Source: Candidatus Aquirickettsiella gammari (GTDB taxonomy: Bacteria > Pseudomonadota > Gammaproteobacteria > Diplorickettsiales > Diplorickettsiaceae). From it: a stretch of 64,000 nt of DNA. Location: positions 1 to 64,000 of the forward strand of contig NMOS02000005.1 in assembly GCA_002290645.2 (NCBI GenBank). The letters run 5' to 3'. Both the position numbers and the translations under genes were made by a program. Below, in pieces: positions 8,284 through 18,840 of the stretch (its first letter is position 1; each line of letters begins with the position of its first letter). Under the pieces are notes generated by a model. That model made no database searches. It saw only the letters and a list, made by a program, of their open reading frames with translations, and had not been told where the DNA came from.

Positions 8284-9104
8284 GTCGCTATCTCCTCACG
8301 TCCAAAGAGGCGACGTAATAATCCTTTCTTTTCTAATTTAATAAATTTAAAAGGAACATCTTCACCTAGCAAACGAGAAACCGCATCCGCATAAGCCTGG
8401 TGCGCGTCACTTTCTCCATTTAAGGTAACAGGAACACCGGCATTAGAAGCCCGTAATACAGCTTGTGATTCAGGAATAACACTCAGCAAAGGAATAGAGA
8501 GTATATCTAATACATCATCGACACTCAGCATATCACCTCTTTCCACACGCGTTAATGAGTATCGTGTCAATAATAAATGTTGTTTTACCGGATCAAGACC
8601 TAATTCGGCACGTCGAGATTTACTATCTAAGATCCCTAACATTCTATCAGAATCCCTAACAGACGAAACCTCTGGATTACTGACCACAATCGCCGTATCG
8701 GCAAAATACATCGCTAAAGTCGCGCCGCGTTCTATCCCGGCCGGCGAATCGCAAAGAATATAATCAAAGTCCTTTTTAAGTGCTTCTAAAACCTTCTCCA
8801 CTCCTTCTTTTGTTAATGCATCTTTATCACGTGTTTGAGAAGCCGGTAAAATATAAAGGTTCTCAAGTCTTTTATCTTTAATTAAGGCTTGTTTAATATT
8901 TGCTTCGCCGCGAATTACGTTCACGAAATCAAAAACAACACGCCGCTCACAACCCATAATAAGATCTAAGTTACGCAAACCAATATCAAAATCAATAACG
9001 ACCGTTTTAAAACCACGAAATGCAAGACCTGCAGCTATAGCCGCACTGCTTGTTGTTTTTCCAACACCGCCTTTTCCAGATGTAATAACAATAATTTCAG
9101 CCAA
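8280..9104 (-). CDS. minD: Septum site-determining ATPase MinD
   Basis: A 274-residue ParA/MinD ATPase. The deviant Walker A motif GKGGVGKTTSS lies at residues 10-20, the segment IDFDIGLRNLDLIMG at about 38-52 follows, and CDSPAGIERGA forms the switch/Walker B region. The C-terminal KKGLLRRLFGREE is the amphipathic membrane-targeting helix. The start is a TTG at 9104, supported by AGGAG six bases upstream; no in-frame ATG fits better. It is the first gene of a minD-minE pair. minC, normally directly upstream, is absent: the 283-base spacer to the divergent recO is too short to hold it. Confidence 0.96.
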   Translation of the reverse strand: MAEIIVITSGKGGVGKTTSSAAIAAGLAFRGFKTVVIDFDIGLRNLDLIMGCERRVVFDFVNVIRGEANIKQALIKDKRLENLYILPASQTRDKDALTKEGVEKVLEALKKDFDYILCDSPAGIERGATLAMYFADTAIVVSNPEVSSVRDSDRMLGILDSKSRRAELGLDPVKQHLLLTRYSLTRVERGDMLSVDDVLDILSIPLLSVIPESQAVLRASNAGVPVTLNGESDAHQAYADAVSRLLGEDVPFKFIKLEKKGLLRRLFGREEIAT

Positions 9105-9387
9105 GGGTTGCTCCTATTTATCAACTTCAAAGAATTATGTAGTACTATTATTTTTTAGCTAAGATTATTTTTTAGATTCGATTACTGGTATTGCTTAATA
9201 TGCGACTACGCTATATATTGGTAAGCGCTCAATCAAAATACCTATACAAGCTAATATTACTGGATTTCTATAAGAAGTGAAAGGTATCCAATACAGAAAA
9301 TAAAAGTTTATTTTTTATACAAAAAAAACAAGCGATCGAAATAAAAATAGTTATATTGGCCTCTCGTGTTGTCCATTTTTAGTTCAC

Positions 9388-10104
9388 ATGTTAAGTACGA
9401 CTCAACTCCAAGCTGCCTATATTTTGCACACACGGCCTTATCGTGATACCAGTTTATTAATAGATGCATTTACAGAATCGCACGGAAGAATTAGTCTTAT
9501 CGCAAAAGGAGCGCGTGGAATACGCGGGAAAAAATCACGTTTTAGAGGAGCCCTACAAGCTTTTATCCCACTGCTACTTTCGTGGCGTGGTAAAACTGAA
9601 CTCATGAATTTACTGAATGCAGAACCTGGGAATGTTCAGTTATCGTGCTTAACAGGCAAACTCCTAGTCTGTGGACTTTATCTCAATGAGCTATTAATCC
9701 GCTTGCTTTATCGTTATGATCCCCATCCACAGCTATTCCAAGCCTATCAAGTTGCACTATCTACCTTGCCAAACAATCCAAATATTGCATTACGCTTATT
9801 CGAAAAAAAATTATTAGCTGAATTAGGTTATGCTTTATACCTTCATCAGGAAAGCCTAACTCAGCAAGCACTGTTGCCCGATCAATCTTATCAATTTATT
9901 CCTAGCCAAGGTTTAGTTATTTGCTTAAATAAATCGATTCAAAAGCAATTGCTCTTTTCTGGCGCATCTCTTTTAGCAATGCACCATGAAAAATGGGATA
10001 CACCCACCCATTTATTGGATGCAAAGCGTTTATTTCGCCTTGCGCTAAATCACCTTCTCGAAGGTAAAACGATTCGAAGTCGTGAGTTACTATTAATATC
10101 GTAG
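9388..10104 (+). CDS. recO: DNA repair protein RecO
   Basis: A 238-residue RecO, the mediator that loads RecA onto SSB-coated single-stranded DNA in RecFOR gap repair and anneals strands. The N-terminal OB-fold segment is clear (YILHTRPYRDTSLLIDAFT, then GRISLIAKGARG at about 33-44). The C-terminal part is helical as in the family. ATG start at 9388 with a poor ribosome-binding site. Divergent from minD; it is not in the rnc-era-recO arrangement found in enterics. Confidence 0.9.
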   Translation: MLSTTQLQAAYILHTRPYRDTSLLIDAFTESHGRISLIAKGARGIRGKKSRFRGALQAFIPLLLSWRGKTELMNLLNAEPGNVQLSCLTGKLLVCGLYLNELLIRLLYRYDPHPQLFQAYQVALSTLPNNPNIALRLFEKKLLAELGYALYLHQESLTQQALLPDQSYQFIPSQGLVICLNKSIQKQLLFSGASLLAMHHEKWDTPTHLLDAKRLFRLALNHLLEGKTIRSRELLLIS

Positions 10105-10322
10105 TACATTGGTGTGAATATGCTAAGTTTTAAGCATTCAAATACGTTGACGGGTAAGAACCCATCTACTAGTATTCCCTATTGATTGGCGGTGTTTGTT
10201 TAGCTTTTAATATGACAATATCAGGTAATAATATAAAATTAGTTGTAGCTTATAAAACGAACTTTATGCCTTATTTCCAATCATTATAAATAATAAATTA
10301 ATATATACTCACGAGGTCAACT

Positions 10323-10808
10323 ATGAAATTTTACGTCCATTTTTTAATGTCGCTGCTAAGCTTATTAACTTTAGCCGGTTGTGCGCCTTCTTTATCGCCT
10401 GATCGTTATACAACGGGGAATGCGGGACAAATTCAAGGTGTTGTGCAAGGAGTGGTGGTTAGTAGCCGCGTTGTGCAGGTATCCAATAGTGGCTCTGGAC
10501 TTGGTGTGGGCTCCATAACAGGTGGCGCCTTAGGCGCTATTGCGGGTTCGCAAGTAGGGCAAGGTAACGGTAGTTTAGCAGCCGGCATTGGTGGAGCACT
10601 ATTGGGCGGCATTGTGGGCAATCAAGTACAAAAAGGTCTTTCTACGCAAACGGGTGTTGAATATGTGCTTAGACTCCGAAATAAATCTTTAATTTCGGTA
10701 GTACAAGGTCCTACCCCTAGCTTTAACCGCGGTCAACATGTTTTAGTACAATACGGTGCTAGTGGTCGTGCTCGTATCATTGCGGATCCTAATTATTACG
10801 CACGTTAA
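10323..10808 (+). CDS. Glycine-zipper outer-membrane lipoprotein (SlyB/Pcp-like)
   Basis: A 161-residue lipoprotein. A signal peptide ends in the lipobox LAGC with the lipidated cysteine at position 20. Residues about 58-105 form a glycine-zipper membrane motif (repeated GGALGAIAGSQVGQG and GGALLGGIVGNQVQKG), as in SlyB, Pcp and the Rickettsia 17-kDa antigen. The C-terminal beta-like region ends near residue 161. These proteins sit in the outer membrane and are linked to envelope integrity; the exact role is not known from sequence. The gene has its own rho-independent terminator just downstream, so it is probably monocistronic. Confidence 0.9.
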   Translation: MKFYVHFLMSLLSLLTLAGCAPSLSPDRYTTGNAGQIQGVVQGVVVSSRVVQVSNSGSGLGVGSITGGALGAIAGSQVGQGNGSLAAGIGGALLGGIVGNQVQKGLSTQTGVEYVLRLRNKSLISVVQGPTPSFNRGQHVLVQYGASGRARIIADPNYYAR

Positions 10809-10832
10809 TAATTAACTATTAACGACTGCTTA

Positions 10833-10872
10833 AACAAAGGGAAGATGAATTCTTCCCTTTGTTCATTTATTC
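10833..10872 (+). terminator. Rho-independent terminator after the glycine-zipper lipoprotein gene
   Basis: A perfect 13-bp stem (10833-10845 with 10851-10863, 5-nt loop) begins 24 bases after the stop codon, with a T-rich but interrupted tail. It ends only about 20 bases before the next ATG, so it separates the lipoprotein transcript from the permease gene. Confidence 0.75.
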
Positions 10873-10884
10873 TAGGAACCCAAC

Positions 10885-12138
10885 ATGTCTGCTAATAAAC
10901 TTAATAAACGTAATCTATTTTCTACGCTATTATTGGGCTTCTCATCCGGTTTACCACTTGCTTTAACCTCTAGTACATTACAGGCTTGGTTCACAGTAAC
11001 AGGAGCGAGCCTTCTTGCAATTGGCAGCTTAGGTTTAATAGGTCAACCGTATATTTATAAGTTTTTGTGGGCCCCCTTACTCGACCGTTGGATCCCGCCT
11101 TTATTAGGACGACGGCGAGGCTGGTTGCTTATCACGCAGTTCGCTTTACTAATAGCTATTGCTGGTATGGCTTTAGCCAATCCTCAATCTAATCCGTCAC
11201 TATTAATAGCCCTCGCTTTCCTAGTTGCTTTTCTTTCAGCCTCACAAGATATTGCGGTAGATGCTTACCGAACCGATATTCTAACGCCTTGTGAACGTGG
11301 GATCGGAACCACCCTTTATACCTGGGGATATAGAGTGGCCATGTTAGTTTCGGGCGCACTGGCACTGGCACTGGCAGAATACATAGGCTGGCGCGCTACC
11401 TACTTAATAATGGCAAGCTTCATAGGTATTGGCCTTTTTGGAAGTTGGTTTGGAGAGGAACCTGCTAATGAACAAGAAAAGCATCCTCCTACTACGCTAC
11501 ATGCGGCGATTGTTGAACCTTTTAAAGAGTTTTTAAGTAGAAAATCTGCCTGGTTAATTTTACTGTTTATTTTACTTTATAAGTTTGGGGATGCACTCAG
11601 TATTTCATTAACGACACCCTTTTTGATTCGTGGATTAGATTTTTCTTTAAGTACTGTAGCTGTTGTCAATAAGGGTGTAGGTTTTTTTACCACCCTATTG
11701 GGTCTTTTCATCGGCGGTGTCCTAATGGCACGTATCAATTTATTTCGTGCCTTATTATATTTTGGCATTTTGCAGGCGGTCGCCATTTTAACTCTACTAC
11801 AACTTGCTCTAGCAGGGCACAATTATCATTGGTTAGTTTTTGCTATTTCTGTCGATAGTTTTTGTAATGCGATGGCAAGTATTGCCTTTATCGCTTTTAT
11901 CATGAGTTTATGTGATCATCGTTACACAGCCACCCAATTTGCTTTGTTTTCGGCACTCGCTAGTGTGGGACGTGTTTTCGTCGGCCCTATAGCGGGCCTT
12001 ATTGTCACTTATTTTAGCTGGCCGGTATTTTTTCTTTTATCGCTTATGGCTTGCCTTCCCGGATTAGGCTTATTATGGTATTTACGTGGTGACCTTAACA
12101 ATCATCATGCGACTTCCTCTATCGAAGGCGTTACTTAA
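10885..12138 (+). CDS. ampG: Muropeptide permease, AmpG-type major facilitator protein
   Basis: A 417-residue major-facilitator transporter with about 12 predicted membrane segments. The N-terminal block (LGFSSGLPLALTSSTLQAWF at about residues 17-36, PYIYKFLWAPLLDR at about 55-68) and the segment SASQDIAVDAYRTDIL at about 116-131 are characteristic of AmpG, which imports GlcNAc-anhydroMurNAc peptides from periplasmic murein turnover. Inner-membrane location. With the nearby ubiG-linked HAD phosphatase it suggests cell-wall recycling, although AmpG-like permeases with other substrates exist (several paralogues occur in Legionella and relatives). ATG start at 10885. Confidence 0.87.
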   Translation: MSANKLNKRNLFSTLLLGFSSGLPLALTSSTLQAWFTVTGASLLAIGSLGLIGQPYIYKFLWAPLLDRWIPPLLGRRRGWLLITQFALLIAIAGMALANPQSNPSLLIALAFLVAFLSASQDIAVDAYRTDILTPCERGIGTTLYTWGYRVAMLVSGALALALAEYIGWRATYLIMASFIGIGLFGSWFGEEPANEQEKHPPTTLHAAIVEPFKEFLSRKSAWLILLFILLYKFGDALSISLTTPFLIRGLDFSLSTVAVVNKGVGFFTTLLGLFIGGVLMARINLFRALLYFGILQAVAILTLLQLALAGHNYHWLVFAISVDSFCNAMASIAFIAFIMSLCDHRYTATQFALFSALASVGRVFVGPIAGLIVTYFSWPVFFLLSLMACLPGLGLLWYLRGDLNNHHATSSIEGVT

Positions 12139-12157
12139 AAATGTGCTAGTTTGGGCA

Positions 12158-12379
12158 TCATAAATCATAATACCTCAGTTGTTTGCGAATAAGGCTCATC
12201 GAAGCCGGCACATCCTGGGTTTGGATCGCTACTTTGTTCTTCATCAATAAATGCCTAAAAAACCAGGTTAAAATCCAGTAAATTTTAACCTGCTTGACTT
12301 GAATTTCCCAAGAGCACTCCCCATATAAAGTGGTGTTGATGTGGTAAATCAGCTTCTTGTGCTCTTTACCAAACATCAT
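12158..12379 (-). CDS. Possible small basic hypothetical protein, antisense to the groES promoter
   Basis: A 73-codon frame starting with a double ATG preceded by AAGGGG about 9 bases upstream. The product is basic with a central aromatic stretch (IYWILTWFFRHLL). I do not recognise it. It is convergent with the permease gene, leaving 19 bases between stops. Against it: the sigma-32 promoter of groESL (12298-12327, plus strand) lies inside it, which is unusual for a real gene. It may be a conserved small protein or a chance frame. Confidence 0.4.
   Translation of the reverse strand: MMFGKEHKKLIYHINTTLYGECSWEIQVKQVKIYWILTWFFRHLLMKNKVAIQTQDVPASMSLIRKQLRYYDL
12298..12327 (+). promoter_or_regulatory. 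Sigma-32 (RpoH) heat-shock promoter of groESL
   Basis: CTTGAA at 12298-12303 and CCCCATATA at 12319-12327, separated by 15 bases, match the sigma-32 consensus (CTTGAA, 13-17 bases, CCCCAT-T) almost perfectly. It points toward groES, whose ATG is 128 bases beyond. No CIRCE repeat was seen near groES. This indicates RpoH-type rather than HrcA control. Confidence 0.85.
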
Positions 12380-12454
12380 TATGATTAGCCCCTTCTAAGA
12401 GGTTAATTTGATTTATATCCTCATTATGATAGTAATTCTTAAGGAGAAATTTGC

Positions 12455-14463
<2,009 letters not shown>

Positions 14464-14492
14464 AAAAGTTCCCCGTATTTAACTTGACACTA

Positions 14493-14524
14493 AAAACCCC
14501 GCTTAATGCGGGGTTTTCTTTTTC
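14493..14524 (+). terminator. Rho-independent terminator of groESL
   Basis: A perfect 10-bp stem (14493-14502 with 14508-14517) with a five-base loop (TTAAT) and a C/T-rich tail, 30 bases after the groEL stop. The core CCCCGC/GCGGGG makes it strong. Confidence 0.92.
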
Positions 14525-14586
14525 ATCAAATTAACTGCTACACTTGATAATTAGTAAAGTACTCTTCTAAACAAGGAATTATTTTT

Positions 14587-15492
14587 ATGTTTAGCCGTGT
14601 TTTATTGTTTTTAGCGACTAATATCCTAGTTATCGCGACCATTTCTATCGTCACAAATTTACTCGGCCTGCACAGTTACCTCACCTCTCATGGAATTAAT
14701 TATTTATCATTAGCTATCTTTTGTGCGCTATGGGGGACAGCAGGCGCCTTTATTTCACTCTTCACCTCTAAGTTTATTGCTAAAAAAAGTATGGGGGTTA
14801 ACATTATTGACCCGAACACAGCCGCCGGCGAAGAAAAAGATATCATTGATCTTATCCATCGACTAGCGCGTAAAGCGGGTTTAAAGACATTGCCAGAAGT
14901 GGGTATATATAATTCACCTGAATTGAATGCTTTTGCCACGGGACCTACTAAAAATAATTCTTTGCTTGCCGTTTCTAGCGGTTTACTACAAAAAATGAAT
15001 CCTGACGAAATCGAAGGTGTATTAGGTCACGAGATCACGCACATCACCAATGGCGATATGGTTACTATGACGCTGATATTAGGCATCATTAATGCCTTTG
15101 CACTTTTTTTGTCACGTCTAGCCGCTTATGTAATCTCAGTAGGGGCAGCTGAGCGTAATAACAATGAAGGAACGATAAACGGTCCGGGCCCCCTATTTTT
15201 TATGTTATCGATGGTCTTCGATATTTTATTTACATTTCTAGGGAGTATTTTAGTCGCTGCTTTTTCTCGTCATCGTGAATATCGTGCTGATAAAGGCGGT
15301 GCTATTTTGGCTGGGCGTGATAAAATGATAGAAGCGTTACAAGCCTTACAAAAAGCAATAGAACCTGAAGACACGCGCGCACCCTCTTTAGCTACTTTAA
15401 AAATTTCACATAAAAGCGGTGGGTTTCGTGCTTTATTTTCAAGTCATCCTCCACTTGAATTACGTATCGCTCGGTTACAAAAAGGCGAATAA
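14587..15492 (+). CDS. htpX: Membrane zinc metalloprotease HtpX
   Basis: A 301-residue M48 protease of the inner membrane that degrades misfolded membrane proteins. Two N-terminal membrane segments (about residues 5-25 and 37-58), the zinc motif HEITH at 148-152, two more hydrophobic segments (about 160-185 and 198-222), and the third zinc ligand Glu231 in HREYRAD are all present. The SHPP-type motif near the C-terminus (SSHPPLELRI) also fits. AAGGAATT precedes the ATG at 14587. It follows groEL after a terminator, so it has its own promoter; I could not identify a clear sigma-32 site. Confidence 0.96.
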   Translation: MFSRVLLFLATNILVIATISIVTNLLGLHSYLTSHGINYLSLAIFCALWGTAGAFISLFTSKFIAKKSMGVNIIDPNTAAGEEKDIIDLIHRLARKAGLKTLPEVGIYNSPELNAFATGPTKNNSLLAVSSGLLQKMNPDEIEGVLGHEITHITNGDMVTMTLILGIINAFALFLSRLAAYVISVGAAERNNNEGTINGPGPLFFMLSMVFDILFTFLGSILVAAFSRHREYRADKGGAILAGRDKMIEALQALQKAIEPEDTRAPSLATLKISHKSGGFRALFSSHPPLELRIARLQKGE

Positions 15493-15542
15493 ACTACTGC
15501 CATTAATTGCTATTTAGCCACACCTAAAAATCGATCTGGGTT

Positions 15543-17501
15543 TTATAGTTTGCCCTGCTCTTTTGCATACTGTATCAAGCCACCTCGAAATGGGGCAAAC
15601 CCGGCACCAAAAATAATTCCTGCATCAATCAAATCGCTATCTGCAACTACTTTTTCTTGTAAACATTTTTTAGCTTCATCTAACATCGGCTGTATTAAGC
15701 GATCCACTAGATCAACAGGCGCTTTATAATCGTCAGGAATCTTCTCTTTAATAGGTTTACCTTTTTTATAACGATAAAATCCTCGCCCTGTTTTACGTCC
15801 TAAGTCCTTATTAGCGACCATTTTTTCGAGACCTTCGGGAACAACAACACCCCCTAGCGATTGACTTAAGATCTTGGCCACCGCTAAGCAGATATCCAAT
15901 CCTACTGTATCGGCTAATTCCAAAGGTCCTATTGGCATGCCAAAATCGACTGCAGCCTTATCAATGACAGAGGCCGGGATACCAGTCTGTAACAATAATA
16001 CCGCTTGCATTAAATAAGGCATCAATAAACGATTGACTAAAAATCCAGGTGTGCTTTTAACCGGTAAGGGCAAGCGATTAATTTGATGGACAAATGCTAA
16101 GGCTCTTTCGATGAGTTCAGGTGTACTCATTGAGGATTGCACTACCTCAACCAACGGCATTTTAGCAACAGGATTAAAGAAGTGTAAACCAACTAAACGT
16201 TCAGGATGTTTCAAACCCTGTTGAATAGCTTCTAAAACTAGACTAGACGTATTAGTTGCTAGTAGTGCATCCGGTTTAGCTTGATTCTCTAATTGACGAA
16301 ATAAATCTCGTTTTATCGTTAAATCTTCAAATACGGCTTCAATAATAATATCCGCGCGGCGGATGCCATAACCGGCTAAATCGGGTAATAACCTATCCAT
16401 TGCCGCTTGAATCGCACGTGGTGTTTTTAAGCGTTTTTGAAACAAGGCATAAGCACGTGTCATAGCAGGAGCAAGACATTTAGCGTTGCGATCTTGTAAA
16501 GTGACATTCAATCCCTGTAAAGCACACCATGCTGCAATATCTCCACCCATTGTTCCTGCCCCAATGACATGGACATATTGAAAAATGACTGTCTTTTTTT
16601 TAGCTAATTTTTTTAAACGTTCTCGCAAGAAAAAAACCCGCATTAAATGTTCTGCCGTAGGGGTCATAGCAAGCTTACTTAAGGACTCTGCCTCCTGTAA
16701 AAATGCTTTATGCGCGACGCCATATTGTTGCCAAAGATGTAATGCGGCATAAGGTGCTGGATAATGTAACGGATTGATTTTAGCGATTAAACGACGTCGA
16801 AAAATCGCACTAATCAAGTTTCTTACCCAAGAATAATTAGTTAATTTTCTCCAGTTTAGTGTGGAAAATCGTGTTCGTTTCCAAGGCTTTGTGCTTGCAT
16901 AATACAAAGCGGCTCGTTCAGCTTGTCGCAAGGGAACAACTCTGTCTATTAAACCTAATTTAGCCGCCGCATAGGGATGGATAATTCTCCCTGTTAAAAT
17001 GAGTTCCAATGCACGCGGCGCACCCAATAAACGGGGTAAGCGAACTGTACCACCCCAACCTGGATGGATTCCAAGCATAATTTCAGGTAGACCTAAACGA
17101 GTTTTATTATCCTCTAAGCCAATACGATAATCACAAGCTAAAGCAAGTTCTAAACCTCCACCCAAACAAAGCCCATTTATCAATGCCACAGTAGGAATTT
17201 TTAAGTTGGCTAACTCCTCAAACACGCTTTGTCCTTGCCGAGTAAAAGCTAATATCTCTTTTTTAGTTTTTAATTGGCTAATAATTTGAATATCAGCACC
17301 CACAATAAAGCCTGTAGTTTTATCAGAAGTAATAATCAATCCTTGTATCGATTTATTTTTTGCAATTTCCCGGATAATTGCCATTAGTTCAGTTAATACA
17401 CTTTGATCTATATTATTAGTGGAGCTATCTTTTTTATCAAAATACAACCAAAGCATGTTTTTTTCCTGCTTCAATTTCCAATGTAAGTAGCTTACTTGCA
17501 T
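15543..17501 (-). CDS. fadJ: Fatty-acid oxidation alpha subunit: enoyl-CoA hydratase / 3-hydroxyacyl-CoA dehydrogenase (FadJ/FadB type)
   Basis: A 652-residue bifunctional enzyme. The N-terminal crotonase domain has both catalytic glutamates (GGGLELALACD and LPEIMLGIHPGWGG, about residues 115-150). The dehydrogenase part begins with the NAD-binding VIGAGTMGGDIAAW (about 313-326) and has the catalytic histidine in LVGLHFFNPVAKMP. It hydrates enoyl-CoA and oxidises 3-hydroxyacyl-CoA. It is about 60 residues shorter than E. coli FadJ. Its ATG shares one base with the thiolase stop (TAATG), so translation is coupled. Last gene of a fadE-fadI-fadJ operon. FadB-like naming is an alternative. Confidence 0.93.
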   Translation of the reverse strand: MQVSYLHWKLKQEKNMLWLYFDKKDSSTNNIDQSVLTELMAIIREIAKNKSIQGLIITSDKTTGFIVGADIQIISQLKTKKEILAFTRQGQSVFEELANLKIPTVALINGLCLGGGLELALACDYRIGLEDNKTRLGLPEIMLGIHPGWGGTVRLPRLLGAPRALELILTGRIIHPYAAAKLGLIDRVVPLRQAERAALYYASTKPWKRTRFSTLNWRKLTNYSWVRNLISAIFRRRLIAKINPLHYPAPYAALHLWQQYGVAHKAFLQEAESLSKLAMTPTAEHLMRVFFLRERLKKLAKKKTVIFQYVHVIGAGTMGGDIAAWCALQGLNVTLQDRNAKCLAPAMTRAYALFQKRLKTPRAIQAAMDRLLPDLAGYGIRRADIIIEAVFEDLTIKRDLFRQLENQAKPDALLATNTSSLVLEAIQQGLKHPERLVGLHFFNPVAKMPLVEVVQSSMSTPELIERALAFVHQINRLPLPVKSTPGFLVNRLLMPYLMQAVLLLQTGIPASVIDKAAVDFGMPIGPLELADTVGLDICLAVAKILSQSLGGVVVPEGLEKMVANKDLGRKTGRGFYRYKKGKPIKEKIPDDYKAPVDLVDRLIQPMLDEAKKCLQEKVVADSDLIDAGIIFGAGFAPFRGGLIQYAKEQGKL

Positions 17502-18826
17502 TATACGGCTCCCATTTTATCGACATGCTCAAGTAACAACGCACCACCTTGCCCACCACCGATACAAAGTGTTGCGATACCAAACCGCGCTTGTTTTCTC
17601 TTTAAAACATGCGCCAAATGCAAAACAATGCGTGCACCACTGGCACCGACTGGGTGCCCCATCGCAATTGCCCCACCATCTATATTGAGAATCGCTGGAT
17701 TGAGTTGACCTAGGATCTCGCTTAATCCAAGTTGTGTTTTACAATAATCAATATCTTGCCACGCCGCTAAACAAGCTAAAACTTGGCCTGCAAAAGCTTC
17801 ATTAATTTCCCAAAAATCGATACGATTGAACGCTAATTGTTGTTTTTTTAGTAACATGCTAACAGCATGAACGGGACCTAAACCCATTTCACTTGGTTCA
17901 ACGCCTGCCCATACCACATCTACGATACGTGCTAAAACGGGTAATTGATATTGCTGTACGGCTTTTTCACTGGCTAAAACTAAAAAAGCGGCGCCATCTG
18001 TGACTTGAGAGCTATTACCTGCTGTTACCAATCCAAAAGATTTGTCAAAAAAAGGTTTTAAGCTGGCTAACTTTTCTAAACGAGTATCTCGACGTAACCC
18101 GCTATCATAAGAATAATAATGGTTTTTTCTATCATAAACAGGATTTAGTTCGTCCTTGAAAATCCCTGCATCCTGTGCGGCGGCTAAACGTTGATGACTT
18201 TGTAAAGAAAATTCATCCATTTTTTCACGGCTAATACCAAAACGATGGGCAATTATTTCGGCGGTTTGTCCCATAGATAGACCTATAATAGGATCGGTTA
18301 AACCGCGCAATAAAGCAATAACAGGTGCCAAATACTTTAATTTAAACTGACTTAATAAGCGCACCCGATCGAAAGGTGTTTTAGCTACATTCCATGCGGC
18401 TAACCAAGCGGTCATACCTTGATTAAGTAATAGTGGCGCTTGACTCATGGCTTCTGTACCACCTGCTAATACTAAATCATAGCGCCCACAAGCAATATCC
18501 AAAGCGGCGCTATCTAAGGCTTGCATACCCGATGCGCAATTTCTCTGTACGGTATAGGCAGGCACTGCCTTACCACAACCTAAACGCAAAGCAATCACAC
18601 GGCTAATGTTAGCTTCATCAGGACCTGCCATAACACAACCTGTAACTACTTCATCGAGCTGATCCGGTGTAAATGTTTGGCGTGCCAATAGATAGCGACT
18701 CGCTTGCACCGCTAAATCAGAGGCTGAAAAATTTCCTGGCTCACCGCGTGCTTTTAACCAGGGTGTGCGCATACCATCAACAATATAAACTGGTCGGGCA
18801 AAATCTGATTGATTTACTGCTTGCAT
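17501..18826 (-). CDS. fadI: 3-ketoacyl-CoA thiolase (FadI type)
   Basis: A 441-residue thiolase that cleaves 3-ketoacyl-CoA to acetyl-CoA and a shortened acyl-CoA. Catalytic residues are in place: Cys97 in RNCASGMQAL, His391 in GHPVGASG, and Cys421 in CIGGGQGG. Length and the paired FadJ-like partner fit FadI (436 in E. coli) better than FadA (about 387). ATG at 18826 with AGGG about 9 bases upstream. It lies 14 bases after fadE and overlaps the fadJ start by one base, so it forms the middle of a three-gene beta-oxidation operon. Cytoplasmic. Confidence 0.94.
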   Translation of the reverse strand: MQAVNQSDFARPVYIVDGMRTPWLKARGEPGNFSASDLAVQASRYLLARQTFTPDQLDEVVTGCVMAGPDEANISRVIALRLGCGKAVPAYTVQRNCASGMQALDSAALDIACGRYDLVLAGGTEAMSQAPLLLNQGMTAWLAAWNVAKTPFDRVRLLSQFKLKYLAPVIALLRGLTDPIIGLSMGQTAEIIAHRFGISREKMDEFSLQSHQRLAAAQDAGIFKDELNPVYDRKNHYYSYDSGLRRDTRLEKLASLKPFFDKSFGLVTAGNSSQVTDGAAFLVLASEKAVQQYQLPVLARIVDVVWAGVEPSEMGLGPVHAVSMLLKKQQLAFNRIDFWEINEAFAGQVLACLAAWQDIDYCKTQLGLSEILGQLNPAILNIDGGAIAMGHPVGASGARIVLHLAHVLKRKQARFGIATLCIGGGQGGALLLEHVDKMGAV

Positions 18827-18840
18827 AAGGTTTCCCTATG

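Larger units (their letters stand above)
12139..12454. other. Spacer between the AmpG-type permease gene and groES
   Basis: Of these 316 bases, 12158-12379 may code for a small protein on the minus strand. The plus strand holds the heat-shock promoter at 12298-12327. From the expected transcription start near 12334 to the groES ATG there would be a leader of about 120 bases; I see no stable hairpin in it. The groES ribosome-binding site AAGGAG is at about 12440-12445. Confidence 0.6.
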
